Assembly: GCF_016522535.1 (NCBI RefSeq)
Contig: NZ_JAEHOI010000005.1
Coordinates: forward strand, 124,001-188,000
Source: Leucobacter edaphi
Lineage (GTDB): Bacteria > Actinomycetota > Actinomycetes > Actinomycetales > Microbacteriaceae
DNA: 64,000 nucleotides
Direction: 5' to 3'
The translations under genes and the position numbers were made by a program. How positions within the stretch are numbered: the stretch's first letter is position 1; every line of letters begins with the position of its first letter. This document shows positions 1 through 8,822 of this stretch, piece after piece. The notes beneath the pieces are model-generated. The model was not told where the DNA came from. It searched no databases and worked only from the letters and a program-made list of their open reading frames with translations.

Positions 1-2354
1 CGGAGGCCGTCGACATGTTCGACATCGATCCGGATCTGGTCATCTACGAGTCCTTCCACGGCGCCTCCACGTCGTGCAACCCGCTCGCGATGTGCCTGCA
101 CGCGCTCGAGTCGCCCGAGAACGCGCACCTGCGACACGTGTGGATCATGCAGTTCGATGGGGTGATCGACCCGCGCCTGCTCGCAGATCCGCGAGTCACC
201 TTCGTGCGGCGCACGAGCGCGAACGCCGCCCGGCTGCTCGCGACCGCGGGCACGATCATCAATAATCTCAGCGTCGAAGTCGGGTACTACCGGCGCGAGG
301 GGCAGCGATACCTCAACACCTGGCACGGGATCCCGTGGAAGCACCTCGGACGGCACGAGCGCCAGGAGACCTACGCGTTCGGCAACATCACGCGCAACCT
401 CCTGCAGGCGAGCCACATCATCGCGCCGGACGACCACACCATGCGCGCCCTGCTCGAGGACCATAACGTGGGCGAGCTCGTCCGTCCAGGGGTCGCGCGC
501 CTCACGGGATACCCGCGCGTCGATCTCACGCTGAACGCGTCGGAAGCGCGCAAGGCCGCAGTGCGCGCCGCGGTCGGAGCGCCCGAGGACTCCCGGGTCC
601 TCCTCTACGCTCCGACGTGGCGCGGGAAGCGCGACGTCGAGCACCTGGACCGCGCGGCGACCCTCGAGACACTGCGCGTTCTGCAGGAGAGCGGGGCGCA
701 CGTGGTGCTGCGCGCGCACCAGTTCGTCGAGACCGCCGTGCGGGCGGATCCGCGCTTCGCCGACATCACGTTCGCACCGGGGAATCTCAACACCAACGAG
801 CTCCTCGCCATCACCGACGTCCTCGTGACCGACTTCTCGAGCGTCCTCTTCGACTTCGTGCCGCTCTCGCGGCCGATCATCACGCACATTCCGGATCTCG
901 CCGAATACGAGTCCGAGCGCGGACTCTACTTCGCGCACACCGAGGTGCCGGGGCACGCGACATTCACGCTCGCCGAACTCGCGGACGCGCTCGCGCGCAC
1001 CGCGAGCGATCCGGAGTTCGCTGTCCCCACGGACGCGGACCGGCAGCGCTTCAGCCCGCACGAGGACGGCCGGGCGACCGCGCGCGTGTGGGAGTGGCTG
1101 GCGCAGGATATCGATGCGGATCGCCCCCTCGACCCGCCGCGCGGCGATCGCCCCGCGCGCGCCCTCTTCTCCGTTGGCGGACTGAACCCCAACGGCATCA
1201 CGCGCGCGCTGACGAACCTGTTCCTGAAGCTCGATCCGAGCGAGGTGTCGGCCTATCTCCTGCTCCACAAGAGCCACCTCGAGTTCGCGGAACCGGAGAC
1301 GAGCGCCGCGATCGTCGAGCACGCGCGCGTCATCCCCACCGTCGGCCCCAACGCGGCCACGCGCCTCGAACTCGACGCCCTCGACCTCGCGTCGCAGCGG
1401 AACCGCGTGATCAGCCCGGAGATCGACGAACTGCTCACCGCCGGGGCGCGCCGCGAGGCGATCCGGATGACGGGCCGGGACCGCTTCGACATCGCGATCG
1501 ACTTCGACGGCTATTCCCTCCCGAGAACGACCCTGTTCGCGAGGCAGAAACCCGCGATCGCGCCTCGCAACGCCCAGTTCCTGCACAACGCGATGCGGGC
1601 GGAGCAGCGCATCAGATTCACCTGGCTCGACTCCGCTTTCGCCCACTACAAGCACTTCGACGCGCTCGTCTCGGTGAGCGACGGCGTGCGCGAGCAGAAC
1701 GCGCACGATCTCGCCGAGTCTCACGGCGTTCCCGAGCACCTGCACCGGGTGATCGAGAACCTCGTGCGCGCGGACGAGGTGCGGGAGCGGGCGCGCGCGC
1801 CACTCAGCGCCGATGCCGCGGCCTGGCTGGACGAGGGCGGCCCGCATCTCGCGACGGTCGCGAGACTCTCGCCGGAGAAAAACCACGAGGCCCTGATCCG
1901 CGGGCTCGCCTCCGAACCGCAGCGGTTCGCGGACGTACGCCTCGGGATCCTCGGCGACGGCCCCTTCCGCCCCGCCCTCGAGGCGCTCGCGGCCGAGCTC
2001 GGCGTCGCATCGCAGGTGCGATTCTTCGGGCACGTGTCGAATCCGTACCCGATCATGGCGGCCTGCGACGCGCTCGTGATGCCCTCGCTCCACGAGGGAC
2101 AGGGGATCGCGCTGCTCGAGGCGTTGACCCTCGGCCTTCCGGTGGCCGCGAGCGACATCCCGCCGTTCCGCAGCGTCATCCCCGATGCGCGCTACGGCTT
2201 TCTGTTCGAGCCGGACGCTGCGGGCGCGGCGTCCGCGATCGCGCGGGCCCTGGATGACGCACTCCCCCGGGAGACGCCGTTCGATGCCGAGGCCTACGAG
2301 GCGGCCTCGCTGCGCAAGTACGTCGAGCTGATCGTGGGCGAGGAAGCGGGCTAG
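1..2354 (+). CDS. CDP-glycerol glycerophosphotransferase fused to a GT4 glycosyltransferase (5' partial)
   Basis: The first half (about residues 5-360 counted from the ATG at 15) resembles the CDP-glycerol:poly(glycerophosphate) glycerophosphotransferase family (TagB/TagF type), with the YESFHG opening, the NTWHGIPWK segment and VLVTDFSSVLFDF near the end. The second half (about 380-775) is a GT-B, family-4 glycosyltransferase with ATVARLSPEKN and the EGQGIALLE element (two Glu spaced by seven residues). The two activities in one chain suggest that polyol-phosphate addition and sugar decoration of a teichoic-acid-like polymer are done together at the inner membrane face. The frame is open to the window edge upstream of the ATG at 15 and no ribosome binding site precedes it, so the true start is probably outside the window. 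Downstream genes on the same strand are also glycopolymer enzymes. Confidence 0.85.
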   Translation, partial: EAVDMFDIDPDLVIYESFHGASTSCNPLAMCLHALESPENAHLRHVWIMQFDGVIDPRLLADPRVTFVRRTSANAARLLATAGTIINNLSVEVGYYRREGQRYLNTWHGIPWKHLGRHERQETYAFGNITRNLLQASHIIAPDDHTMRALLEDHNVGELVRPGVARLTGYPRVDLTLNASEARKAAVRAAVGAPEDSRVLLYAPTWRGKRDVEHLDRAATLETLRVLQESGAHVVLRAHQFVETAVRADPRFADITFAPGNLNTNELLAITDVLVTDFSSVLFDFVPLSRPIITHIPDLAEYESERGLYFAHTEVPGHATFTLAELADALARTASDPEFAVPTDADRQRFSPHEDGRATARVWEWLAQDIDADRPLDPPRGDRPARALFSVGGLNPNGITRALTNLFLKLDPSEVSAYLLLHKSHLEFAEPETSAAIVEHARVIPTVGPNAATRLELDALDLASQRNRVISPEIDELLTAGARREAIRMTGRDRFDIAIDFDGYSLPRTTLFARQKPAIAPRNAQFLHNAMRAEQRIRFTWLDSAFAHYKHFDALVSVSDGVREQNAHDLAESHGVPEHLHRVIENLVRADEVRERARAPLSADAAAWLDEGGPHLATVARLSPEKNHEALIRGLASEPQRFADVRLGILGDGPFRPALEALAAELGVASQVRFFGHVSNPYPIMAACDALVMPSLHEGQGIALLEALTLGLPVAASDIPPFRSVIPDARYGFLFEPDAAGAASAIARALDDALPRETPFDAEAYEAASLRKYVELIVGEEAG

Positions 2355-2818
2355 CAACGCCGGCGGCGTGGCGCTCGGCGTTCCCGGGCGCCCCCTCCCG
2401 GCGGTCAGCCGCCGACAGGCGGGTACCGGCGTAGGGCGAGCCTCCGCATCGGGAACGCGTGTATCATCTTGGCCCGGATGAACCGGTTTCGGGTGCACTC
2501 GGGCCGCATCGACAGTGTCGATCGAGGCTTGAGGGTCGCCCACCTGATCAGCGGCGGTTTTGAAGTCGACGGTCTCAGCGCAGGCGCACTCGCACTTGGC
2601 GTCGAGCAGCGGAGGCCTCGAGGCAAAACCCCCTGACCCCGGGGCAACCGGAACGATTTCCTCCCCCGTTTGGGGTGTTTGCCACGTTGCGATTCGGTGA
2701 ATACGGAACTGCCAGCGGCTGAATTGGCGGACTTTCCTGGAACCAGCATTTAAACTACACCCGTTGTTTTGTGTGCTTTCCTAGTCCGTCTCCTTCGCCG
2801 CCCGCAGACAGAGGTTCT
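2355..2818. other. 464-bp intergenic region without a convincing gene
   Basis: The stretch contains a short GC-rich hairpin just after the stop of the preceding gene (about 2400-2413), a perfect 7-1-7 palindrome ATCGACAGTGTCGAT at 2508-2522, and an AT-richer segment from about 2680 to 2780 that should hold the promoter of the following glycosyltransferase. A minus-strand open frame at 2405-2749 has no recognisable domain or start signal. The region could be decayed coding sequence, but I cannot show that. Confidence 0.4.
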
Positions 2819-3763
2819 ATGCCGTCCCGCTCCGTCACGATCCTGGTCCCGGTGTTCAACGAGGAAGAAGTCATCGAACTCTTCCTCGAAACGCTCTTCA
2901 CCCACCTGGCAGAGATCGAAGCCACCGAATTCGAGGTCCTCTTCGTCGACGACGGCAGCCGCGATGCGAGCCTCAGCATCATTCAGAACCTCGCCACCCG
3001 AGACTCCCGCATCTCGTACCTCAGCCTGAGCCGCAACTTCGGCAAGGAACGCGCCATGATCGCCGGGCTGGACGCCGTGACCACCGATGCCGTCATCATC
3101 ATGGATGTCGACCTGCAGGACCCGCCCGGCCTGATCTCGGAAATGATCCAGGAATGGCGCAACGGCGCCGACGATGTCTACGCCAAACGACGCACCCGGC
3201 ACGGCGAGAACTGGCTCAAACGCACCACCGCCCACGCCTACTACCGGATTCTCCAGCGCACCACTCGAATCGAGGTGCAGCAGAACACGGGAGACTTCCG
3301 ACTCCTCGACCGCAAGTGCATCGACGCCCTCACGCTGTTCCGCGAGAGCGAGCGCTACACCAAGGGCATGTTCAGCTGGATCGGGTTCACCAAGAAGGAA
3401 ATCCTGTTCGACCGCGACCCGCGCGCCGCCGGACGAACCAAGTGGAACTACGGCGGACTCATCAACCTCGCCATCGACGGCATCACCTCGTTCACCACCG
3501 CGCCGCTGCGCGTTTCCACGGTCCTCGGGATCCTCGTCTCCCTCGCCGCCTTCATCTACCTCATCGTGATCGTGCTCCGTACCCTCCTCTGGGGAAGCGA
3601 CCTCCAGGGCTATCCCTCGATGATGGTCGTCATCCTGTTCCTCGGCGGCGTGCAGCTCCTCTCCGTCGGGGTCATCGGCGAGTACATCGGCCGCATCTTC
3701 AACGAGAGCAAGAACCGGCCCCTCTACCTCATCGGCCAGCAGCACCGGGGCGCTCCGCACTGA
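2819..3763 (+). CDS. GT2 family membrane glycosyltransferase (GtrB/DPM1/ArnC-like)
   Basis: A 314-residue protein with a GT-A fold opening (VTILVPVFNEEEVI), the DDGS element, and MDVDLQDPP for metal and nucleotide-sugar binding. Two C-terminal membrane segments (about residues 235-260 and 270-295) are typical of enzymes that load a sugar onto polyprenyl phosphate, as in GtrB, ArnC and DPM1. The product would be a lipid-linked sugar donor used on the outer face by a GT-C enzyme, and the next gene is exactly such a polytopic protein. I chose the ATG at 2819 because the conserved domain starts immediately after it; an upstream in-frame GTG at 2771 would add a Pro/Ser-rich tail of no known use. 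Donor sugar cannot be read from the sequence. Confidence 0.85.
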   Translation: MPSRSVTILVPVFNEEEVIELFLETLFTHLAEIEATEFEVLFVDDGSRDASLSIIQNLATRDSRISYLSLSRNFGKERAMIAGLDAVTTDAVIIMDVDLQDPPGLISEMIQEWRNGADDVYAKRRTRHGENWLKRTTAHAYYRILQRTTRIEVQQNTGDFRLLDRKCIDALTLFRESERYTKGMFSWIGFTKKEILFDRDPRAAGRTKWNYGGLINLAIDGITSFTTAPLRVSTVLGILVSLAAFIYLIVIVLRTLLWGSDLQGYPSMMVVILFLGGVQLLSVGVIGEYIGRIFNESKNRPLYLIGQQHRGAPH

Positions 3764-3857
3764 TGTCTCCCACCTCCTCGGCGCCGACGAGACCGACACC
3801 GCCGCGCGCATTTCTCCCAGAAGACACGAACTTGTCAGCACAGAACGGGCACCACCA

Positions 3858-5312
3858 ATGACTCCGAGTACGACCAGGGCAACCCTCAGGCGAACGGTCC
3901 CGCTCGTGGCAGGTTCGACCGTCCTCGCGACAACGTTCCTGATCTTCTTCTCCTCCACGACGAGCTTCCTCAACCCCTGGTTCGGCGGCGATAGCGCCAT
4001 TTTCCGCATGATCGGCACCGCCATGGCCCACGGAAAGTCGCTGTATGTCGAAATCTGGGACCACAAGGGCCCCGCGATGTTCGCGATCCAGTGGCTCGCG
4101 CAGGTGATCTGGCCCGGTCGCAACGGGATCTTTCTGATCCAGGTCGTCAGTCTCACCGTCACGCTCGTGCTGTTCGGTCTCGTGGCGCGCCGTTTCCTCG
4201 GCCCCGTGCTCACCAGCGCGTCGCTCGTGGCGTTCCTTGCGCTCCTGGTTCCGCTCTACGAGTCCGGGAACCTCACGGAGGAGTACTCGCTCCCCTTCAC
4301 CATGTTCGTCGTCTGGGCGCTCACGCGACCATTTCACGAGGGGCAACCCGAGGCGTCCCCCCTGCTCCTCGCACTTTCCGGGGTCGCGTTCGGAATCGTC
4401 GTCTTCATTCGCCTGAACAATTCGGCGGGGATCATCGCCGCGTTCGTCGCGTACTTTATCTTTCTCCTGGTCACACGACGCAAGTTCGTGCTTCCGCTCC
4501 TCATCTCCATCGGCGGCTTCGCGGCCGGGTGCGGCATTTTCATCGTGTGGTTCACCCTCGCGGGATCACTGCCCGAGATGATCCACGCGACCTTCACCTT
4601 CAACTTCGAGTACGCGAAGCATCACGTTCCCGACGGCACCACGATCCTCAAGAACGGGTACCTGTTCCTGGTGCTCGGGTACGCGGCGCTCACCATGCTC
4701 GGGGGTCTCGTCGACGCTCAGCGGAACGCCCGAACCTGGTATCTCATTCTCTCGGCATCGTTCGCCGTGATCGGGTCCTTCGCGGTGCTGTCGTCGACGA
4801 CCGGGTTCTACCACTACCTGCAGCTCCTCGTGCCGGGAACCGCGCTCGGCGTGGTGCTGATCCTGCAGCTGTTCACCGGACCGCGCGCGCTGATCGCCGG
4901 TATCACCGTGGTCGCGCTCTCCGCCGGGGTGAGCGTGCCCTTCTACAAGCTGGATGCCCAGAAGACAACGGCCTATGACAACGGCGAACTGGCCAGGCAG
5001 GCCAAGCACCTCCTCGAGCACGTCCCGGTCTCGGAGCGCAATGAGATCTTCACGTGGAACCTGCCGGCCAACTACTTCTTCGTCACGGACACCCTTCCCC
5101 CGCACCGATTCTTCATGCTGCAGGACTGGTGGGCCTCCGTCGATCGCGTCGTCATCCACGAGCTTCGCGAGTACTTCGACAAGACCCCGCCCAGGTGGGT
5201 GCTCACGCCGCGCGAGGGCTCCAAGCTTGCCGAGTTCAATGTGATGCTCGCGGAACGCTACACCCAGGTCGAGGCGACCGGGAAGCTCGCGCTCCACCGT
5301 CTCAAGGAGTAG
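3858..5312 (+). CDS. polytopic membrane protein, probable GT-C type glycosyltransferase
   Basis: A 484-residue protein with about ten hydrophobic segments. The first external loop carries GGDSAIFRMIGTAM followed by WDHKGP, which matches the acidic first-loop motif of lipid-linked-sugar glycosyltransferases of the GT-C/ArnT (GT39/GT83) group. The C-terminal 100 residues are soluble and presumably extracytoplasmic. It follows the GtrB-like enzyme by 94 nt on the same strand, so the pair would make and use a polyprenyl-phosphate sugar to decorate a surface polymer. No specific substrate is visible. It converges on the next gene, with the tandem repeat between them. Confidence 0.65.
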   Translation: MTPSTTRATLRRTVPLVAGSTVLATTFLIFFSSTTSFLNPWFGGDSAIFRMIGTAMAHGKSLYVEIWDHKGPAMFAIQWLAQVIWPGRNGIFLIQVVSLTVTLVLFGLVARRFLGPVLTSASLVAFLALLVPLYESGNLTEEYSLPFTMFVVWALTRPFHEGQPEASPLLLALSGVAFGIVVFIRLNNSAGIIAAFVAYFIFLLVTRRKFVLPLLISIGGFAAGCGIFIVWFTLAGSLPEMIHATFTFNFEYAKHHVPDGTTILKNGYLFLVLGYAALTMLGGLVDAQRNARTWYLILSASFAVIGSFAVLSSTTGFYHYLQLLVPGTALGVVLILQLFTGPRALIAGITVVALSAGVSVPFYKLDAQKTTAYDNGELARQAKHLLEHVPVSERNEIFTWNLPANYFFVTDTLPPHRFFMLQDWWASVDRVVIHELREYFDKTPPRWVLTPREGSKLAEFNVMLAERYTQVEATGKLALHRLKE

Positions 5313-5336
5313 CTCGGCGCTCTCGTGCCCGCGCGA

Positions 5337-5406
5337 GGATCGGGCGCCCGCGGATCGGGCGCCCGCGGATCGGGCGCTCGCGGATCGGGCGCTCGCGGGT
5401 CGGGCG
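5337..5406. repeat. 15-bp tandem repeat, about 4.6 copies
   Basis: The unit GGATCGGGCGCCCGC starts at 5337, 5352, 5367 and 5382 and a degenerate part-copy follows to 5406. The last two full copies carry a C-to-T change in the same place. Each of the first two units contains the 8-bp palindrome GGGCGCCC. The array sits between the stop codons of two convergent genes (5312 and 5445), so it may help termination or may simply be a slippage product. Confidence 0.9.
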
Positions 5407-5444
5407 GCACCGCGGCCGTCCCGCCAGCGTCCTTCGAGCCGACG

Positions 5445-6308
5445 CTACCGATCCCCCGGCAGCCCGCCGCCGATCAGCCGCCGGAACAGCACCTTCTTCA
5501 CACCCGAGGGCAGCAGCCGGTAGGCGCCCTTCATCGCGACGTTGCGCAGGTACTCCCCCGTTGAGATGAAGCCCATGCGGCGCAGCTCACCCTGCAGCCG
5601 GATCTCCGTGCGAGCCTCCGCAAGCCCGCCCCTGCGCGCGAACGCACCGGATCCGACCCGGTAGCGCAGGAGCGGCTCAGGCAGGTTCTCCACGCGAGCA
5701 CCGTCGGCGATGAGACGCACACCGAGCCAGTAGTCCTCCATCCGGCCGAAGGGTTCGTAGCGGCCCACGCGATCGAGCGCGGCGACCCTGTACATCATCG
5801 TCGGGTGGTTGAACGGGTTGTGGGTGCGCGCGTGCGCGCGGATCCGATCGGGGCCCACCGGCGGAATCCGCCTGCCGACCACCTGATCGGGATCGGTTTC
5901 AAACTCGGTCATCCCGGTTCCGACGAGGTCGAACCCCGAGTCGATGAGCGGCCACTGCCTGGCGAAGCGCTCGGGAGCGGAGACGTCGTCCGCGTCCATG
6001 CGGGCCACCACGGGGTACGCGACCTCGTCGAGGCCGCGGTTCAGAGCCGCGGTGAGGCCCTGATTCTCGGGCAGGCGCACCACGCGGACCGGCACCGGGC
6101 TCGCCCCCTCGATCCGCGCGAGTTCTGCGGCGAGCGCGTCGGGAACGGGGCCGTCCTGCACGATCACGGCCTCCGCCGGTCGCAGCGTCTGCCGGTCGAC
6201 GGAGCTCTCGAACGCGAGCCGCAGCGCCCTCGGATCGTCTCCAGCGTAGACGGGAAGCAGGAGGGAGAATCCCGCGCTCGGGGCGCTGGGCGATCGAGTA
6301 TCCGTCAT
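5445..6308 (-). CDS. GT2 family glycosyltransferase
   Basis: A 287-residue GT-A enzyme without membrane segments. It shows FSLLLPVYAGDDP at the N-terminus, VIVQDG, and ARMDADDVSAPER, the Asp-rich metal/nucleotide-sugar site of family 2. It belongs to the surface-glycan cluster. An in-frame ATG at 6314 is two residues longer, but a TAGGCT -10-like box at 6317-6322 leaves only 2 nt before that codon and 8 nt before the ATG at 6308, which favours 6308. Acceptor and donor are unknown. Confidence 0.8.
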   Translation of the reverse strand: MTDTRSPSAPSAGFSLLLPVYAGDDPRALRLAFESSVDRQTLRPAEAVIVQDGPVPDALAAELARIEGASPVPVRVVRLPENQGLTAALNRGLDEVAYPVVARMDADDVSAPERFARQWPLIDSGFDLVGTGMTEFETDPDQVVGRRIPPVGPDRIRAHARTHNPFNHPTMMYRVAALDRVGRYEPFGRMEDYWLGVRLIADGARVENLPEPLLRYRVGSGAFARRGGLAEARTEIRLQGELRRMGFISTGEYLRNVAMKGAYRLLPSGVKKVLFRRLIGGGLPGDR

Positions 6309-6316
6309 GATCATCG

Positions 6317-6322
6317 AGCCTA
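6317..6322 (-). promoter_or_regulatory. -10-like box TAGGCT
   Basis: TAGGCT on the minus strand lies 8 nt before the ATG at 6308. This is close to the leaderless arrangement seen at many other genes of this window. No good -35 is visible. Confidence 0.4.
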
Positions 6323-6372
6323 GCGATGACGCTCGTGAATTCGATCCTGGACCGCTGTCCGAGGACCGCCGA

Positions 6373-7350
6373 TCAGCGATTCGAGGCGCGCGTGAGGCGG
6401 TCGATCTCGATCTTCACGTCGACGGGAACGCCCGCGTTGCGGAGCACGTCGCGGTCGGGGCGCGGCGCGGTGCGCCAGCCGTCGCGCCAGCCGCGGCGCA
6501 GGCAGCCGAGGAGCTGGCCGCGGTCCGAGGAGGCGCGGAGCGTGCGCAGCCAGCGGCGGGCGGTCGCGCCGATGTAGAGCGCCTTCTCCCAGCCGCGCAG
6601 CGCGGGGCTGAGGCGGAATACCCAGAGCTTGTTCCTCACCTCGTAGTAGAAGCGGGGGCCGGGATCCTGGTCGCTCGATCCGCGCTTGGCCGTCTTGTGG
6701 GCGACGACGGAGGCCGGCACGAAGAGTCCGCGCGCGCCGCGGAGCATCCGGGCCGAGAACTCGAAGTCGTCGTTCCAGAGGAAGTAGTCGGCGATCGGCA
6801 GTCCGAGCTCCCGCACGCGCGAGGCCCTGAGGAACGCGGAGACGAATGAGATCGAGCGGATCTCCATGCAGCCCGCTTTCGCGGCGCGATCGCGCTCCCA
6901 CTGCGACGCCCCGATCTTCGGCTTCGGCGTGTTCATCGGGTGATCCTCGCCGTCGGTCCAGACGACGCGGGAGCCCATGACGGCGAGATCGTCCTGGCCG
7001 CTCTCGAGGTAGCGCTGGTGCGCGTCGAGCGCGCCCGCGAGCGCGTCCGGGCCCGGCACCGTGTCGTCGTCCATGACCCAGATCCAGTCCGTGGACTCCT
7101 CGACCTCGGCGGCGGCGATGCCGACCGCGAAGCCGCCCGCGCCGCCCGTGTTCTCGGTGAGGCGGATGAGCCGGCCGCGGCCCTCCCAGGCCTCCAGCAT
7201 TTCCGCGGCGACGTCGCCGGAACCGTCGTCGGACGCGTTGTCCACGACGACGATGCGATCGACGGGACGGCTCTGCGCGGCGATCGCTTCGAGCGACTCG
7301 CGCAGCAGCTCCCGCCGGTTGTAGGCGACGAGCACGGCGGTTACGCGCAT
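6373..7350 (-). CDS. GlfT2-like GT2 galactofuranosyl/rhamnosyl-type transferase
   Basis: A 325-residue protein that starts MRVTAVLVAYNRRELL, has VVDNASDDGS, a TENTGGAGGF element, WVMDDDTVP as the DxD-type metal site and FLWNDDFEFSARM as the probable acceptor/base region. The GG-rich TENTGGAGGF block and WNDD motif are characteristic of the GlfT2/rhamnosyltransferase group, which extend cell-wall galactan or rhamnan. An upstream GTG at 7368 exists, but AAGGAG lies 9 nt before the ATG at 7350, so I use 7350. It lies downstream of galE and the LCP ligase on the same strand, consistent with a galactose-containing wall polymer. Confidence 0.82.
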   Translation of the reverse strand: MRVTAVLVAYNRRELLRESLEAIAAQSRPVDRIVVVDNASDDGSGDVAAEMLEAWEGRGRLIRLTENTGGAGGFAVGIAAAEVEESTDWIWVMDDDTVPGPDALAGALDAHQRYLESGQDDLAVMGSRVVWTDGEDHPMNTPKPKIGASQWERDRAAKAGCMEIRSISFVSAFLRASRVRELGLPIADYFLWNDDFEFSARMLRGARGLFVPASVVAHKTAKRGSSDQDPGPRFYYEVRNKLWVFRLSPALRGWEKALYIGATARRWLRTLRASSDRGQLLGCLRRGWRDGWRTAPRPDRDVLRNAGVPVDVKIEIDRLTRASNR

Positions 7351-7430
7351 GCGTGCACACTCCTTCACGAGAAAACCCTGTCAGTCTATCCGGGCGCGCC
7401 AGGCCTCCCTGACGCCAGAAAACAGGCGGG

Positions 7431-8822
7431 CTAGCCCTTCTGCTTCGGGGGCGAGGCCTTCGCCACGCCCTCATCGACGAGCTGGCGCGCGACCGCGTAG
7501 TCGGGCGCCTCCGGGTCGAACGCCGGCGGAACGAGCTCGACGCTGACGGGCTGATGCTCGCGGGCCTTCGTCGCGAGATCGACGAAGCGGCCGAGCATCG
7601 AATCCGGGAGATCGGTCTCCACGAGCTCGTTCCCCGCCTTCGCGACCTCCTGGAACCGGAGCAGCACATTGGAGGGGTTCATCTGGGCGAGGATCGCGGC
7701 CTGCAGCTCCCGCTGGCGGGCCATCCGGTCGTAGTCCCCTCCGGTCGATCCGTAGCGGGATCGGGCGTACCACTGCGCCTCGTAGCCCGTGAGCTTGCGC
7801 TTGCCCGGCTCGACCCAGCCCGTGATGCCGTTGCCGTACTGGTCGCCGCCGATCGGGAGCCGCTCCTTCACGTCGATCTCGACGCCGCCGAGGGCATCGA
7901 TGAGCGACTCGAAGGCGTCCATGTTGACGAGGACGTAGAACTGGGGCTTCAGGCCCGTGACCCCCTCAACGGCGTCCTTCGTGGCTTCGAGGCCCGGCGA
8001 CGAGCCGTTCTTCTTCGCGTTCGGGTACAGCTCGGGATAGAAGAGCTCCGCCTCGGCGTAGACGCCGTTGAGGATGCAGTGCCCCACCTCGCAGCCGCCG
8101 CCCTCGCCGTACTCGTTGGGCGCGACGCCGAAGCCGTTCGGGTGCATCTTCGCCATCGGCGACTTCTCGGCGAAGGGCACGCCCTCGAGGTCGCGGGGAA
8201 GGCCGACGATCGTCGACTGGCCGGTCTCGGCGTCGATGCTCACGAGCGAGATGCTGTCCGGGCGAAGGCCCTCGCGATCTGCGCCGGCGTCGGTGCCGAG
8301 GAGGAGGATGTTGTACCGGCCGTCGATGGGCGCGACCGCCGGGGCGCCGCGGAAGAGACCGCCGAGCAGGTTGCGGCCGGCGTCGACCGTGGTGCCGGCC
8401 CACGCGGCCCCGAGGGCGGGGACGAGCGTGAGCACGATCGACAGGATCGCGACGGGCAGCCGCCAGCCGCGCTGCACCTTGACGATCCGGGTGAGCCGCA
8501 GGGTGTCGAGCCCGAGCACGACCCACAGGATCGCGTATCCGAACAGCAGGATCTGGATGATCAGCAGAACGATCGAGTTGGTGAAGAACGTGAGCGTCGC
8601 GACGCGCGCGAACAGGAACCCGAGCAGCGCGAGGATCAATCCCGCGATCAGGGCGAACGTGGCGCCCAGCCCGAAACGGCCGAGCCGCTTGTTCCCGGAG
8701 AGCACCTGGGCGCTTCCCGGCAGCAGGAATCCGAGCACGACGAGCCAGCGGGCTCGCTTGCTCATGAGCGGCGGCGAGTCCTGATCTGGGTTTCTGAGCG
8801 GCCGCTCGAGGTCAAGACTCAT
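7431..8822 (-). CDS. LytR-CpsA-Psr (LCP) family glycopolymer-peptidoglycan ligase
   Basis: A 463-residue membrane protein with about four N-terminal membrane segments (residues 20-150) followed by an extracytoplasmic LCP domain. LCP hallmarks are NILLLGTDAG, a REGLRPDSISLVSID strand with the conserved Arg/Asp, STIVGLPRDLEGVP and DYDRMARQRELQAAIL near the end. These enzymes transfer lipid-linked wall polymers onto peptidoglycan, which fits the cluster. The ATG at 8822 overlaps the galE stop as ATGA, so translation is probably coupled; longer in-frame starts inside galE are not needed. Four N-terminal segments instead of the usual one make it a longer subtype. Confidence 0.88.
   Translation of the reverse strand: MSLDLERPLRNPDQDSPPLMSKRARWLVVLGFLLPGSAQVLSGNKRLGRFGLGATFALIAGLILALLGFLFARVATLTFFTNSIVLLIIQILLFGYAILWVVLGLDTLRLTRIVKVQRGWRLPVAILSIVLTLVPALGAAWAGTTVDAGRNLLGGLFRGAPAVAPIDGRYNILLLGTDAGADREGLRPDSISLVSIDAETGQSTIVGLPRDLEGVPFAEKSPMAKMHPNGFGVAPNEYGEGGGCEVGHCILNGVYAEAELFYPELYPNAKKNGSSPGLEATKDAVEGVTGLKPQFYVLVNMDAFESLIDALGGVEIDVKERLPIGGDQYGNGITGWVEPGKRKLTGYEAQWYARSRYGSTGGDYDRMARQRELQAAILAQMNPSNVLLRFQEVAKAGNELVETDLPDSMLGRFVDLATKAREHQPVSVELVPPAFDPEAPDYAVARQLVDEGVAKASPPKQKG

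Noticed and set aside
2405-2749. 114-codon minus-strand open frame in the first large intergenic gap
   Set aside because: It has no ribosome binding site, no recognisable domain, and a Ser/Arg/Pro-rich composition typical of random reading of GC-rich DNA.
2750-4213. 487-codon antisense open frame over the GT2 and GT-C genes
   Set aside because: It is the reverse complement of two genes with clear protein families; long antisense frames are expected at this GC content.
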